Part shown: piece after piece, positions 31,723-43,398 of the stretch
Numbering within the stretch: the first letter of the stretch is position 1
Layout: each line of letters begins with the position of its first letter
Assembly (NCBI GenBank): GCA_037447655.1
Contig: JBBHKE010002900.1
Span: 289,078 to 339,945 of the forward strand
Direction: 5' to 3'
Origin: Zygnema cylindricum
Taxonomy: Eukaryota > Streptophyta > Zygnematophyceae > Zygnematales > Zygnemataceae
Length of the DNA stretch: 50,868 nt
The notes under the pieces: model-generated
Told to the model about the DNA's origin: nothing
The model's database searches: none
Seen by the model: only the letters and a program-made list of their open reading frames with translations
Made by a program: the position numbers and the translations under genes

Positions 31723-32884
31723 CTCAATTAGCCCTCAGAGCAGGCAGATCCAAAGAAGTTAATCTAGATAGTGCCGACTCCAAAATTGATATAAACCCAA
31801 ATGACTGACCCCTTGACAGTCAGAACCCCAATATAGATTCACCCCTGTAAAATAACACTTTTTGTGTGCTCAGTTCCACCCCAGAATGCAAAGTTAGAAT
31901 ATGAGATTCGGACACATTCACCCACTTTGACTTTCCCTTAGAAATGTAGCCACCCAGGTAGACAAAACCTTTTATTGATTACACTCATGTGGAGCTTGAA
32001 CTCCCATGAGTCTGCAGCAAAAAGAATCACTGAAAATGGTTAAGTAAATTGATAGTTATGGTTGGCCAAAGTTTACCATTTATACAGGGTGCTCTCTGGG
32101 AGAGGCAACTACCTAACCAAAATGTTCTAAGTCCTATTCCCCCTCTAAAACTCTATCTACTGAAGTACGGCACCAATCAAATAACTGTGTCGTACAGAAA
32201 AGTACAGGTGCCGGTGTACTTTCTATACGGCCATTGTACGACATGGCCAAAATGTCGACACGTGTCAAATCAGGATTAGTTCTTGTAATCTCCGAAATTC
32301 CCGTAATCCAATGTTATCATGTCACGTGTCATCTGACGTGGCAAAGACCGTAAAACGCCAAAAAATGCCTTTTCCTTGATCGCGGCGCCTTTCGCGGCCG
32401 TCTAATCAAAACCGGCTATAATGGTAGCCGCTGAAATTCGACGCGCGGTATTGTTTCACTATCGAAACAAATGCGCGGTATCCGTTCTGTCCCCATACCG
32501 TACTTCGAACTAAATCAAACTGTATCTATGCACCAAGTATCTATTCGCCGTTAAACGAATTAATCTACATTGATTTATATATTTATCAAACCCAATATAT
32601 CGTAGTATGTTTCCTAGACTTAACACCTAGAGCTAACGGCTAATGCAAATTGACGGACGGCAGGGACCAGGATCAATTCCTGGGTCCGTCAACTATCTTT
32701 TGGTAAGTCTACCTTATTTACCCCCTGTCTTCTCTAGAGAGCTTAGGCAGCCATGGCTCTAGCTCCCTATCCATCCTTCGATGACTACAACAAGTGTGGG
32801 GGCTTGGAGAGGGGAGTTAGAGGCAGACTGCCTATGCCTTTTTCTATCCTATTTACGGACCTAGAAAATACACAAATATCAACA
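31709..32884 (-). repeat. B1 5' LTR (1176 bp)
   Basis: Roughly 95% like the B1 3' LTR by eye. The tRNA-like hairpin TTGACGGA..TCCGTCAA is at 32650-32702, followed by TATCTTTT. The ATG seen at the end of the other LTR has become ATT here. Confidence 0.88.
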
Positions 32885-32889
32885 TGTAC

Positions 32890-35056
32890 TAAAAGTCAAA
32901 TTTGAGAAAAAGAAATATGAACATTGTGAAATAAGAAGTGAGGGAAAGCTAATCGCTCTTGGATATCCGGAAGGGAATCTTTTTGCTCTACGTTTGGATG
33001 ATGAATATGCACAGATGAATTTCAGCAAAGAAGCACAGAATTTGGACCTATGGCATCAACGATATGGTCATCTAGGAGAGGAAAATATCAAACGACTCAT
33101 CGAAAAGAAGATGGTGAAAGGACTTGAAGATGCTGACGCAAAAGACAACCTTAAGGTGTGTAAGGAATGTGCTCAAGGTAAGCAAAGAAGGCTTTTTTTT
33201 CATAAAGATGATGAACCCAAACATAGGAGGAAGCTGCAGCTTATTCATTATAATTTGAGTGGTCCTCACATCTTAAGTCTTGGAGGTTCTAGATTTTTCA
33301 TCATGTTAACGAATGAGTGCACTAGAAAAATATGGGTGTATTTTATGAAATCCAAGGGTGAAGTCCATAAGAAATTTAGAGAGTTTAAAACCATGTTAGA
33401 AAATCAGTTTGGAGAGCGGATCTAGATTTAAAGATCGGATAATAGGGGGGAATATACCTCCAATTCTTTTAAAGAGAAATGCAAAACTTGGGGGATACAA
33501 GAAGAATTCACAATAGCTTTTAGTCCGTTGCAAAACGGAGTATCAAAAAGACTTGACAAAACTTTGGTTGAAATTGCATGTTGTTTAGTACATAGTGCAA
33601 AATTGGGTCAAAAGCTATGGGCTGAAGTTATATTTTCTGCGGTTTATTTGAAAAACCGTTTTCCAATTACTTTGTGAAAGATATTACACGTGAAGAAGCT
33701 TGGTCAGGCTTTACACCAAATGTTAAACATTTTAAAGTTTTTGTAAGTAAAACCTTTATTCATATCCCAGCACAGAATAAAAAGAAATTTGACAAGAAGA
33801 GTTGGACTGGTGTTTTTGTAGGTTATGACACAAATACAAAAGCTTACAAAATTTATGACCCATTTACACAAAAAGTTAATGTTAGTCGAGATGTGACTGT
33901 GGATGAAGGGAAAGAAAATAGCCTAGATGTGACAGATAATTTTGACCCTTGGTATGAAGAACCACAAAGTGTCACTGTTCCCTTTAACAATGAGGAAGAA
34001 TTGGAAAGTGGAGAATTGGAAAGTGGGTCTCCACAACCTCCAAGTACTCCAAAGAGAGAACATGAAGTGGAGCCTTCGTCATCCACGCTAAATTATATTC
34101 CAATTCAAACTTCTGTCATCCCTTGTGGAACATCAACCTTTCAATCTCTAGCGGTGGAGAAGTTACCGTCACCACAACCTTCGCGAATTGCAACCTCTTC
34201 GAATCCGATTCAACAATCAAGATTGAAGGTAACTCGTTAAAGGGTTTCTAGTCACATTTGTGCTAAACCAAAACATCTCATTGAAAAAACAGAAGATGTG
34301 GGTTTAGCTTATTGTTTTATGGCGCTAGAGGGGAACCCACAAACCTTTCATGAAGCTTTGGAGAGTTTTAATTCTAAAAAATGGAGAGAGGCAATAAAAT
34401 TAGAAAATGAATCACTTATCAAAAAAAAACTTGGACCTTAGTAGAACGCCCAAAAGAGAAAAAACATTGTGGGGTGTAAATGTGTTTTTAAGATTAAGAG
34501 GAAGTCATATGGGTTAGTGGAAAATATAAAGCGAGGTTACTAGCTAAGGGGTATTCCAAAGAAGATGGGGTTGATTACACTGAGACTTTCTCACATGTTC
34601 TAAAGTTTAATAGTCTCAAAAGTTTTATAACTTTAGGGGCAACAGAATGTTTGCAGATGCATCAACTAGATGTTAAAATTGCATTCCGAAATGGGGATTT
34701 AGAAGAAGAAGTCAATATGGAGCAACCAGAGGGCATGGTAAAACTGGGAAAAGAACACATGGTGTGTAAACTACACAAATCAATATAGGGTCTAAAACAA
34801 AGTCCTAGGTGTTGAAAGATGAAACTTGACACCAAAATGAGAGAAGAGGCTTTTGAGAGACGTCATGCAGACGACGACCTCGAAACAAAGAGGAGCATTA
34901 CCGATTGGAATTTTATGTGTTCAAAAAGATTTGTCGGTTGGAGAGAACAAATTGGAAAGAAGGGTTTAAAATTTGTATATTGTAATCAACTCACAAAAGT
35001 TGGTTCTATTTAGTGTGGGCGGATGATAGTATGCAAAAAATGACCTAGAGAGGGGG
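32890..35056 (+). pseudogene. Element C integrase and partial reverse transcriptase
   Basis: GAG-pre-integrase LWHQRYGHLGEENIKRL, zinc site CKECAQGKQRR, and integrase remnants SDNRGEYTSNSFKE and LQNGVSKRLDKTL (the usual final Glu is changed). Then come the integrase tail (KFDKKSWTGVFVGYDTNTKAY) and RT pieces (QLDVKIAFRNGDLEEEV, GLKQSPR). The YVDD half of RT and all of RNase H are missing, and unrelated sequence follows before the purine tract. Many stops and shifts are present. Confidence 0.85.
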
Positions 35057-35634
35057 TGTTAGATTTTTGTTTCCATTATTTGTTAAGGACCAAAAGTCAA
35101 TTTTGCGTGAGATAAAAGTCAATTAAAGTCCTATTGGGTATAGGTACGGTTGAATAGGGGTAAGGTACGGTTGAATAAACGTCACGATACATTTATATAG
35201 ACGTCAAGTTAACTTTGCATAGACGTCAAGATTTGATGAAACGTCGTAGCTTACTTGTATTGTACGACAAGTGAAGTCGTTGCAGATTTTAAGTGAATGA
35301 CACGCAGCGAATTGTGATCGTTGATTCGTTTACGTTGGTCACAAGTTAAGATATTTCTTTTACGTGAAACACAAGTAGCGTAGTACCTAAGTCACCTACA
35401 CAAATAAAATGTACTCATGCTTGACATTGAAAATAAATCATCAATCTACTCAATGATTCTCTCCAATTTTTTCCCTGCTGCTATTTTTGCACTGTGTGCT
35501 TATTTTGTTGTGTAATTAATATATCTTCTTCCTTGTTCAGTAATTATGCTTGTCTTCTCATATAGAGAGTTGATTTCTTTAGCCTTTGTCTTGTAATTGA
35601 TGGATCCTATGGCCACTTTATCTGAATCTCAACA
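35057..35634 (+). repeat. Element C 3' LTR (578 bp), holds the empty site of A1
   Basis: Uninterrupted LTR running from TGTTAGAT to TCTCAACA. The stretch AGATTTGATGAAACGTCGTA near 35229-35248 is exactly the joined left and right flank of A1 with one GAAAC. Confidence 0.92.
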
Positions 35635-35635
35635 A

Positions 35636-35858
35636 GTACACCGTGTATCGCAATTAGTTTTAATATTATTTTCGTCACTTAAAACATATTTTCTTCGTAC
35701 ACACTTGTTTGGTTTTCAATTTAATACCGCCAATCCGAAGTTGATAATCGTTCCTTTCAATTGAAACCGACATATCCACATTCCGACATGTGTGTACGGA
35801 AAATATATGTTTTAAGTGGCAAGAAAAACATTAACGTTAATAGCGACTCACGGTGTAC
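35636..35858. mobile_element. MITE, TIRs GTACACCGTG..CACGGTGTAC
   Basis: Imperfect inverted repeats of about 70 bp per arm, including CACTTAAAACATAT and its inverse ATATGTTTTAAGTGGC, around a short AT-rich centre. It is 223 bp and non-coding. Element C ends directly against its left tip. Confidence 0.7.
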
Positions 35859-35940
35859 CTCTCAATTGCGGTATCCAGAAGGAATTTGGATGTGTGCAGG
35901 GAGAAGAGTTATTTAAAGTGGCCCAAAAGATATTGACGCT

Positions 35941-36160
35941 ACACCGTGTATCGCGATTAGTAGTAATATTTTTTTCGCAACTTAAAACATCTTTTCTCTG
36001 TACACTTCTGTCTGATTCTCAGTTTATGACGGTCAATTGGAAGCTGAGAAGCTTAACTTTTAATCGCAACCATGAGATTGAAAACCTCACAATTGCGTAC
36101 CAAAAAAAATATTTGAAGTGGCAAAAAAAGCAATAACAGTTGCAGGAATCACAGTAGAAA
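35941..36160. mobile_element. Second MITE of the ACACCGTG family (decayed right end)
   Basis: The left arm ACACCGTGTATCGCGATTAG with CAACTTAAAACAT matches the MITE at 35636. The right arm (AAGTGGCAAAAAAAGCAATA) is only partly conserved, so the right limit is approximate. Confidence 0.55.
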
Positions 36161-36435
36161 CCGATGGTGAATGAGATGAAGAAACGAATTTTATTTTATT
36201 TTGTTTGGACGTGAATTGCCTTTGACGTCATCTGACATTAACAAAAACGTCGCGATATGATTCATGTTGCCGTGCAAGTAGGCGCCGATGACTCAAATCC
36301 GTCCGTACCAATCCATCGTTTTTCATACGTACAATAACATATATTTTTTCCACGTTGACCGGCCGAGACATCCAAACAAAAACGACGGTTAAAAAAAACC
36401 AACAAACAAACATAGTTTTAGTTGATTTTGATTGG
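36161..36435. other. Non-coding DNA, nothing recognised
   Basis: AT-rich stretch between the MITE and the B2 fragment. No family similarity was seen. Confidence 0.35.
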
Positions 36436-36910
36436 TTATTTGAGTGTTTCCCAGATTTCCGAAGAATTGATTAGACTTAAAAGAGTGATAGCTATGGACT
36501 TAGACACATATCTAAGTATGAGATGTTTTGCTATAGTGTTTTTATAATCCCAAATTTTACTATCATTTTCTTCAGTTTTTTCTTCAGTTATAACCCTCAC
36601 AAGTGGAATCGTAACCGAGAGCCTAGCTCCCCTCACCATAGGTGTCCCTTTATCCTTCTCCCATATTTCCGTTTCTACGGTAATGATTTTCTCTTCACCT
36701 TCCGTTGCATCTGAACTCAGGTTGGTTTTCTGGGCAGCCCTAAAAAATTCTCTATAGTGAGCTCCTCCAAAGCCTGGTGGCGGACACCTCACTTGTTCCG
36801 AAACAATTCCCCGTAAGTGCTTCTCGAAAAAAAATTCCCTCCATTGTAAACTCCCAATAAGTGAAGTCTGTTCAATCGAACATAGGCACCCTAGATGGTG
36901 GGCCCATAAC
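36436..36910 (-). pseudogene. B2 gag N-terminal fragment
   Basis: Reads VMGPPSRVP near the LTR and CPPPGFGGAHYREFFRAAQK and HLILRYVSKSIAITLL further in, closely like B1. The element is truncated after about 470 bp of internal sequence, so the rest of B2 is lost. Confidence 0.8.
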
Positions 36911-38027
36911 CAGAAATTTTATGGGCTCCATTGCCACACAGAATTGGCAGGTCGAAAGGAAGCTAATCTAGATAGTGCTGACTCCAAGTTTATATAAACC
37001 CAAATGATTGACCCCTTGACAATCAGAACCCGATTACAGCTTCACCCCTGTGAAGTAAGACTTTCTGTGTGCTTAGTTCCACCACAGAATGCAAAGTTAG
37101 AATATGAGATTCGGACACATTCACCCACTTTGACTTTCCCTTAGAAATGCAACCACCCAGGCAGGCAAAAAATCTGACCGACTACACCCCTTTGTTGCCT
37201 GGACTCCTTTGAGTCCGCAGCAAAAAGAATCACTGAAATTGGTCAACTGAATTGATTTGTATGGTAGGCCAAAGTTTGCCATTTAAAGAAGGTGCTCTCT
37301 GAAGAGTCAACTACCTACCAGAAATATTCTAAGTCCTAGTCCCTCTCTAAACCCCTTCTATTGAAGTACGGCTCCAATCACAGGACTGTATTGTATATAA
37401 AAGTACACGCGCCGGAGTACTTTCTGTACGGCAACTGTACGGCAGGACCATACGGGTGACAAATGTCACATCCAAACTTGTTATCTTGCTCTTCCGAGAT
37501 TCCGCAATCCTCCAGCAGATTTCCACGTGTCATCCGGAGTGGCGACGTAAAAAAATGCCAAGGCGGCCATTCCAGAATCTCGGCTAGCACCACGACCGTC
37601 GATTAAATCCGGTATTCATTCTTACCCGTCGAAATATGTGCGCGGTATTTGTTTCGCCGTCGAAACAAATGCGCGGTATTAGTTTTGTGTAAACCGTACT
37701 ACACTAAACTGTTTCTATGTACTAATGATCTATTCGCGCTGTTAAATTAATTTGTCTACGCGTACATAATTATATAACTATCAAACCCTATATGTCCTAG
37801 CACTAGTCCTAGACTAAACGGAAAAAGCTAAAGGCTATATTGACGGACAGCAGGTTCCAGGATCAATTCCTGGGTCCTTCAATACTTTTGGTAAACCCAT
37901 CTATTTTATGCTACCTGTCAGCTACAAAGCTTTAGGCAGCCATGGCTCTATCACCCTACCCAGCCTTTAGTAACTACAACAAGTGTGGGGGCTTGGTAAA
38001 GGGAGTTAGAGGTAGACCGCCTCTACC
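36911..38027 (-). repeat. B2 5' LTR, main part
   Basis: B-family LTR with the conserved block near 37195-37245 and the tRNA-like hairpin TTGACGGA (37840) with TCCTTCAA (37875-37882; one mismatch) plus TTTT. It is split at CTACC (38023-38027) by A2, and its last 46 bp lie at 44453-44498. On the element strand the LTR end encodes MEPIKF in frame with Gag. Confidence 0.82.
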
Positions 38028-39076
38028 TGTTGAAATAAGTAGTTTTTATTATATTTTCTAGGTCTAAATTTATTAGAAAACATGAAAAGAAAATGTAGGC
38101 AGCCTGCCTCTATATCTTCTCTCTCTCGCCCCCATACTTGTTGTAGTCACTGAAGGAGAGAGAGAGAGAGCAATGGAGCCATGGCTGCCTCAACTCCATA
38201 GGAAGGACTAAAGAGTGGCTTAAGCCACTCTCAACAAAAGGTTGAGTCCGGCAGGACTCGAACCCCCGACCGGAAGAGCGCGGCGTAGCCGTTAGCTCTA
38301 ACTAGTCTGTCGTAAAAGTCCGTTAGGAGATATAGGGTTTCATTACTATTTATACTATTGTAATGTACTATATTCATTTAACTGAAACTCTTAACGCCAC
38401 GCATAGATACAGTTCTACAAAATGCGAAGTACTGTACTTGTTTGAAATGGATATCGCGCATTTTGTTTCGACAACGAAACAAATATCGCGCAAGTATTTA
38501 TTACGGCCGAGATTGAATTTCACGTCAAATCTAACGGCGCACATCATCGCCGAAATCCCGGAATGGTCATTTTGGCATTTAGTGACGTGGCATCACCTGG
38601 CGCCACGTGGGAAGACATCATTCGGTCGCGGGAATTCCGAGGAACGTACGGACGAGTGGAAAGTGGCCACGCGTCCACTTAATGGCCTTGTCGTACATAG
38701 GCCGTACAGAAAGTACATCGGCAGTAGTACTTTCTAGTACTATACAGTTTTGTGATTGGTTCGTACAAGCAGTAGATAGGAGCTGTGAGAGGGAATTAGG
38801 AAAAACTAGGACTTAGGAAAATTTAGGTAGATAGTCCTCTCTCTCTGAGAGTTTGTATAAATTGGCATCTTTGCCACCCTATAACTTATCGTCTCGTTGG
38901 CCGTTTTCAGTGATTCTTTTTGCTACGGACTCAGGGGAGTCGAGGTTGCACAGGGGTGCAGTCAAATTGTCAGTTTGCCTTCTTGGACTGAAGTGGTCGT
39001 GGCTTAAAGTGGGTTAGTTAAACACTATCTAGAGGCTTCCTGTATTCTGTAGTCCAATAGAGGACACCTAATTGCA
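38028..39076 (+). repeat. A2 5' LTR (1049 bp)
   Basis: TATA box TATAAAT at 38856-38862; conserved CAGTGATTCTTTTTGC near 38909; antisense tRNA-like module on the minus strand 38243-38315; palindrome GAGTGGCTTAAGCCACTC near 38213-38230. The terminal start codon is ATA and a TAA follows, so LTR-initiated Gag is lost in this copy. Confidence 0.93.
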
Positions 39077-39998
39077 GGTTATGGGCCCACCCTCTAGGGT
39101 GCCCACCTTCAATGGATCTGGGTTCATCTATTGGGAAGCCATGATGATGGGAGCTTTGTGTGAAAAACGATACTGGGGTATCGTTAGTGGACAAGTGAAA
39201 CGTCCACCTTCGCGAACTCCACCAGGATTTGGGGGAGTAAGGTTTTCTGCAACAACGGCTGCCTCAGCAGAGGAGGCAGATGATGGGGACAGCAGTGTGT
39301 CCGAAAAAGAAAATGGGAAGGAGACACTCCTCACTCCTATTGCCACAGTATCGGGAGCGACGACCGTGAAGACCGTGGAGAACGATACTCAAATGTGGGA
39401 GGATGTGAACATGGCTGCCAAGAACTTCATTTTGAGACACCTCACTGAAGGTTTGGCCACTCCTCATCTTCACATTTACAAGGCGGAGGAGTTGTGGGAG
39501 AGTTTAGTGGAGATTTATAGAGCTGGAACTATTCGAAGCTCCAGTTGGCTGAGCAAAAGCTATTGAGTTACACTTACAAAAGGAGGAAAGATGTTAGATT
39601 ACTGTAATGATATTTCTTGTTTGTATATGGAAATGGAAAGTGCCGGGTGGACAAGTACAATGAAAATGAAAGTTAACACCCTTATCATGAAATTACCAGA
39701 TGAGTTCGAAAACATAGTGTACCGAGTACAGAGAATGCCTGATAGTTCATGGAAATGGAACACAGTAGTCAGGATGATACTTGTGCAAGAAAACACAATG
39801 GAGTTTAGGAGAGGAGGAAAGAGCATTCAAGCTCTAGCAGCAAGAGGGGACCGATGGGGGATGGACCCGAAAAAACCTTATAGAGGGGAAAGAGATCATT
39901 CTGGGGGACAGAGGCCCCCAAAGGGTCTTTGTCATTATTGCAAAAAGTCAGGACACTTTATTGCAGATTGTGTCAAGCTATCAGAGCTGAGGCTCTAA
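39072..39998 (+). pseudogene. A2 gag
   Basis: VMGPPSRVPTFNGSGFIYWE to the zinc knuckle CHYCKKSGHFIADC. A frameshift near 39535 (TIRSSSW against TIQELQLVEQ in A1) splits it, and a stop (RL*) ends it at 39996-39998. Confidence 0.9.
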
Positions 39999-40043
39999 GA
40001 GAACCGTGGAGGAGGTTCTTCCGGAGGGAAGAAAAAGGCACTT

Positions 40044-41791
40044 GTGGTTACAAAAGTGTCAGGAGAAATCGAGGATGAGTCATCTGAGGAGGATGGGGAG
40101 TTTCTTCTTGACGAGAATCTGGAGGAGAAGGAGATCCCTTGGAGGCAAAAGTGTGCCCTTGGAGCAATTCGGGAAGCTCCACAGGAAAGATGGATCATCG
40201 ACTCAGGTGCATCCATGCATATGTGTCGTGATAAAGAACTCTTCACTAAGCTAAGAAAGATTCCTACTGTAGAGATAGAGTATGGGGATGGGAGAGTGGT
40301 TAGTATAGATCTAGTGGGATCAGTAGATCTAAAAGTCTTAGTGGAGGGTAAGACTTCTATACTTACATTCTCAGATGTACTTTACATTCCTCAGCTAAGT
40401 AAAAATCTTGTCTCTACGTCTGAGTTAGATGACAAAGAGTTTGATACTTTCACCAGAAAGGGAGTCTTTACGCCAAGTATGGGAATGAAGTTTACTTCAC
40501 AACAGATAAGGGTAGCCAAGGAATGTTTAGGCTTAACCTGAGTAATGAAAAGAAGAATGCTTATTATGTTGGTGTTCCTAAGGTGATGATTTGGCATAAG
40601 CGGTTGGGGCATGTGCATTGTGATAGGTTCACGGAAATGAAAAAGCTTGGGGAAGTAGATGGCATTCAGTTTGAGGATAATGATATGATGGATGATTGTA
40701 GTGGTTGTGCTCAAGGTAAGGCTCACAGACTTCCCTTTCCTAAAGCCGCCACATATAGAGGTGAGAAAGTGTTAGATTTGGTCCACACAGATATTTGGGG
40801 ACCTGCAAAAGTACCTTCGGTTGGAGGAAAGAGGTTTATAATGACAATAACTGATGACTGGTATAGATACTCTAGAGTCTACTTTCTGAAAACAAAGTCT
40901 GAAGCATCAACTTACTTCAAAGAATATAAAGCTTGGAGTGAGAAGTTGAATGAAACCCCCATTAAGAGGATAAGGAGTGATAATGGGGGGGAATATACCT
41001 CTAACGAGTTTGAGGAATATCTGAGAGATGAGGGAATGCACCACCAGAAAACTGTACCATATAACCCAGAACAAAATGGGGTAGCTGAGAGGTTGAATCG
41101 AACACTACGAGATAGTGTGCGCAGTATGTTGGCAGACAAGAAAATAGGAAAGAGATTTTGGGCAGAAGCAATGAACTGTGCCAACTACATTAAGAACAGA
41201 GTCCTTACCTCAGCTGTAAAGGGAATGACACCTTATAAGAGATGGGTTGGAAAGAAACCAGATATCTCACACCTTAAAGTATTTGGTAGCCAAATTTACA
41301 GTCTTGACACGGATAGGAAAAACTGGAAACTAGATGCTAAGGGAAAACCTGGATACTTTGTGGGATATGATGAGGATGTTAAGGGATATAGAGTCTATGA
41401 CTTAGCAAAGAAAGATATCATTCTGGTCAAACACTTAGTTGTCATGGATGAAGGGAAGTCATTTGACCCCTTCAAATATACAAAGAAGATAAGGATCGGA
41501 TTTGAGTCCGAAAGTGAGGAGAACTCGGTCCTTCCCGAAAAGGACATGAGTGAAACCGTGATTACAGATTCAAGGGAGATCGAAGATACAAGAGACTCAC
41601 CGGAAACCTCACATACTCCTATGGACTTCGAGGAGATAGAAGAAGCGAGACAAGATACGGTTTTTATGGACAACGGAGCCGATGAGACAGTGAGAAGAAA
41701 TCCAAGACTTCTATCCATTCCAGCTTGGAGTTTGAGGGAGGAAGGAGGAGCAGCAAAAGGATACAGGAAAAACAAGCTGCCCATAAGGTAA
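40044..41791 (+). pseudogene. A2 protease and integrase
   Basis: Protease DSGASMHMC; a frameshift near 40480-40530; then GAG-pre-integrase WHKRLGHVHCDR, zinc site CSGCAQGKAH, and a full integrase core with HTDIWGP, RSDNGGEYTSN and QNGVAERLNRTL in one 422-codon frame (40523-41791). This is the better preserved integrase of the two A elements. Confidence 0.9.
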
Positions 41792-43385
41792 CTAGGCTAT
41801 CTCACCCAGATGAGCCTCAGTTTTACTTAGAGGCAGTGAATAGTCCAGAGAAAGAAAGATGGATTAGAGCCATAAATGATGAGATGGCTTATATCATGGA
41901 AGAAAATACTTGGGAACTAGCGGATTGCCCTCCAGACAGAAAACCTATTGGATGTAAATGGGTATTTAAACTAAAACTGAACGCAGATAATACAATTGAG
42001 AGGTATAAGGCTTGATTGGTAGCGAAGGGGTTCACCCAAAAAGAGGGGATTGACTATGAGGAGACCTTTGCTCCAGTTGTTCGATTCCCATCGATAAGGA
42101 TTCTCCTTAGTCTGGCCGCAGCGGAAGACATGGAAATACACCTGATGCACATTAAGACTTCTTTTCTTAATGGTGAGTTAGAGGAATAAATTTTTATGAG
42201 GCAACCCGATGGGTTTGTGGAAGAAGGATACGAGAGCAAAGTCTGCAGGCTCATAAAGTCCTTATATGGACTGAAACAGGCTCCTCCACAGTGAAATAAG
42301 AAACTAGATGAGTTTCTCACCGATCTGGGATACATCCGGATCAGCTCTGACCAATCTATCTATATGTTTGAAGATGAGAATGGTGTCATTTTTATTGCAA
42401 TTTATGTGGATGATCTACTTGTGTTAAGTAAGTCTTTGGAGAATATCAATAGGCTAAAGAAAGATCTTAGGGGCAGATTTGATATGAAGGATTTAGGGGA
42501 GGCAAAATATATTTTGGGGATCCAAATGGAGAGAGATAAGGGGAAGAAGATTATCAGACATACTCAGAAAGAAGCAATAGATAATATGCTTGAGAAATTC
42601 CAGATGGAAAATGCTAAGAGTTGTACCACTCCGATGGACTTGAAAAAAGTAAGTGATGGGAGTGTAGAAGGAGGAGTGATGATCTTAGACGATCAGATGA
42701 GTCCAGAGGAGAGAGAGTTCATGAAGTCTATCCCTTATAGACAGGTCGTAGGAAGCTTAATCTATTTTATGAATTGTACCAGGCCGGACATAGCGGCGGG
42801 AGTTTGTGTACTCAGTAGGAGTCTTAATGATCCTAGGAAGAGGGATAGGAGGCAGCCAAGAGAGTCATGAGATATCTGGTAGGAACTAGAGAGTTATGGT
42901 TGCATTTGGGAGGGGAGCATACTGACATCACTACATGGGGATGCACCTAAGAAACGATGCACTACTGGGTATGTGTTGTATGTTGGGGAAGGTGCTTGCT
43001 GTTGGAGCAGTAAGCAACAAAAGGTGGTTGCTCAGTCCACTATGGAGGCTGAGTACATGGCCTCTTATTCTGCTGTGAAAGAGTTGATGTGGGTCAAGTC
43101 CTTACTGCAAGAACTGGGAATATGAAAGAGGGAGTGCATGAAGTTTTTTGTGATAATCAAGCAGGCATTGCAATTGCAGCCAATCCAAAACATCATTTTA
43201 AGGCTAAACATATGGACATAAGATTAAGTTTTGTAAGAGAAAAAGTGGAGAATAACATAGTGAATCTTGTATATAGATCTGAAGAGGAAATGGTGGCTGA
43301 CATGATGACCAAACCTGTGCCCTCTCCAAAGTTAAAATATTGTAGGGAAAAATGTGGCTTAAAAGAAAAATTAAAATTAGACTAG
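41725..43385 (+). pseudogene. A2 reverse transcriptase and RNase H
   Basis: RT start WIRAINDEMAYIMEENTWEL, then stops near 42016 (YKA*), 42187 and 42293. The YVDD core is in 42364-42870 (IAIYVDDLLVL). RNase H is broken by a deletion near 42945 (SDASYGD is partly lost) and by a shift before 43089. VFCDNQAGIA remains, and it ends at the polypurine tract. Confidence 0.9.
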
Positions 43386-43398
43386 AAAATAAGGGGAG

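Larger units (their letters stand above)
28526..32884 (-). mobile_element. Element B1: gag-only (TR-GAG-like) copia derivative
   Basis: 4359 bp with LTRs of 1182 bp (28526-29707) and 1176 bp (31709-32884). The near-duplication is TGGAC (28521-28525) and TGTAC (32885-32889). The polypurine tract is AAAATAAGAGGAG. The internal region is only 2.0 kb and holds one long frame of Gag plus remnants of pol. It has no integrase core or YVDD, so it must have moved with enzymes from elsewhere, probably the A family, whose Gag and LTR layout it resembles. Confidence 0.88.
19122..35634 (+). mobile_element. Element C: old Ty1/copia retrotransposon, heavily nested
   Basis: The plus-strand copia element has 578-bp LTRs. 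The 5' LTR is 19122-19307 plus 25663-26054, split by A1; the 3' LTR is 35057-35634. It has a PBS TGGTATCGGAGC (tRNA-iMet type) at 26055 and a purine tract AGAGAGGGGG before the 3' LTR. Flanks TGTAC (19117-19121) and AGTAC (35635-35639) are a decayed 5-bp duplication. Coding parts are at 26352-26522, 27577-28525 and 32890-35030, all with stops and shifts. It hosts A1, a SINE-like insert, a solo LTR and B1, so it is the oldest layer here. Domain order (protease, integrase, RT) is copia-type. Confidence 0.88.
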
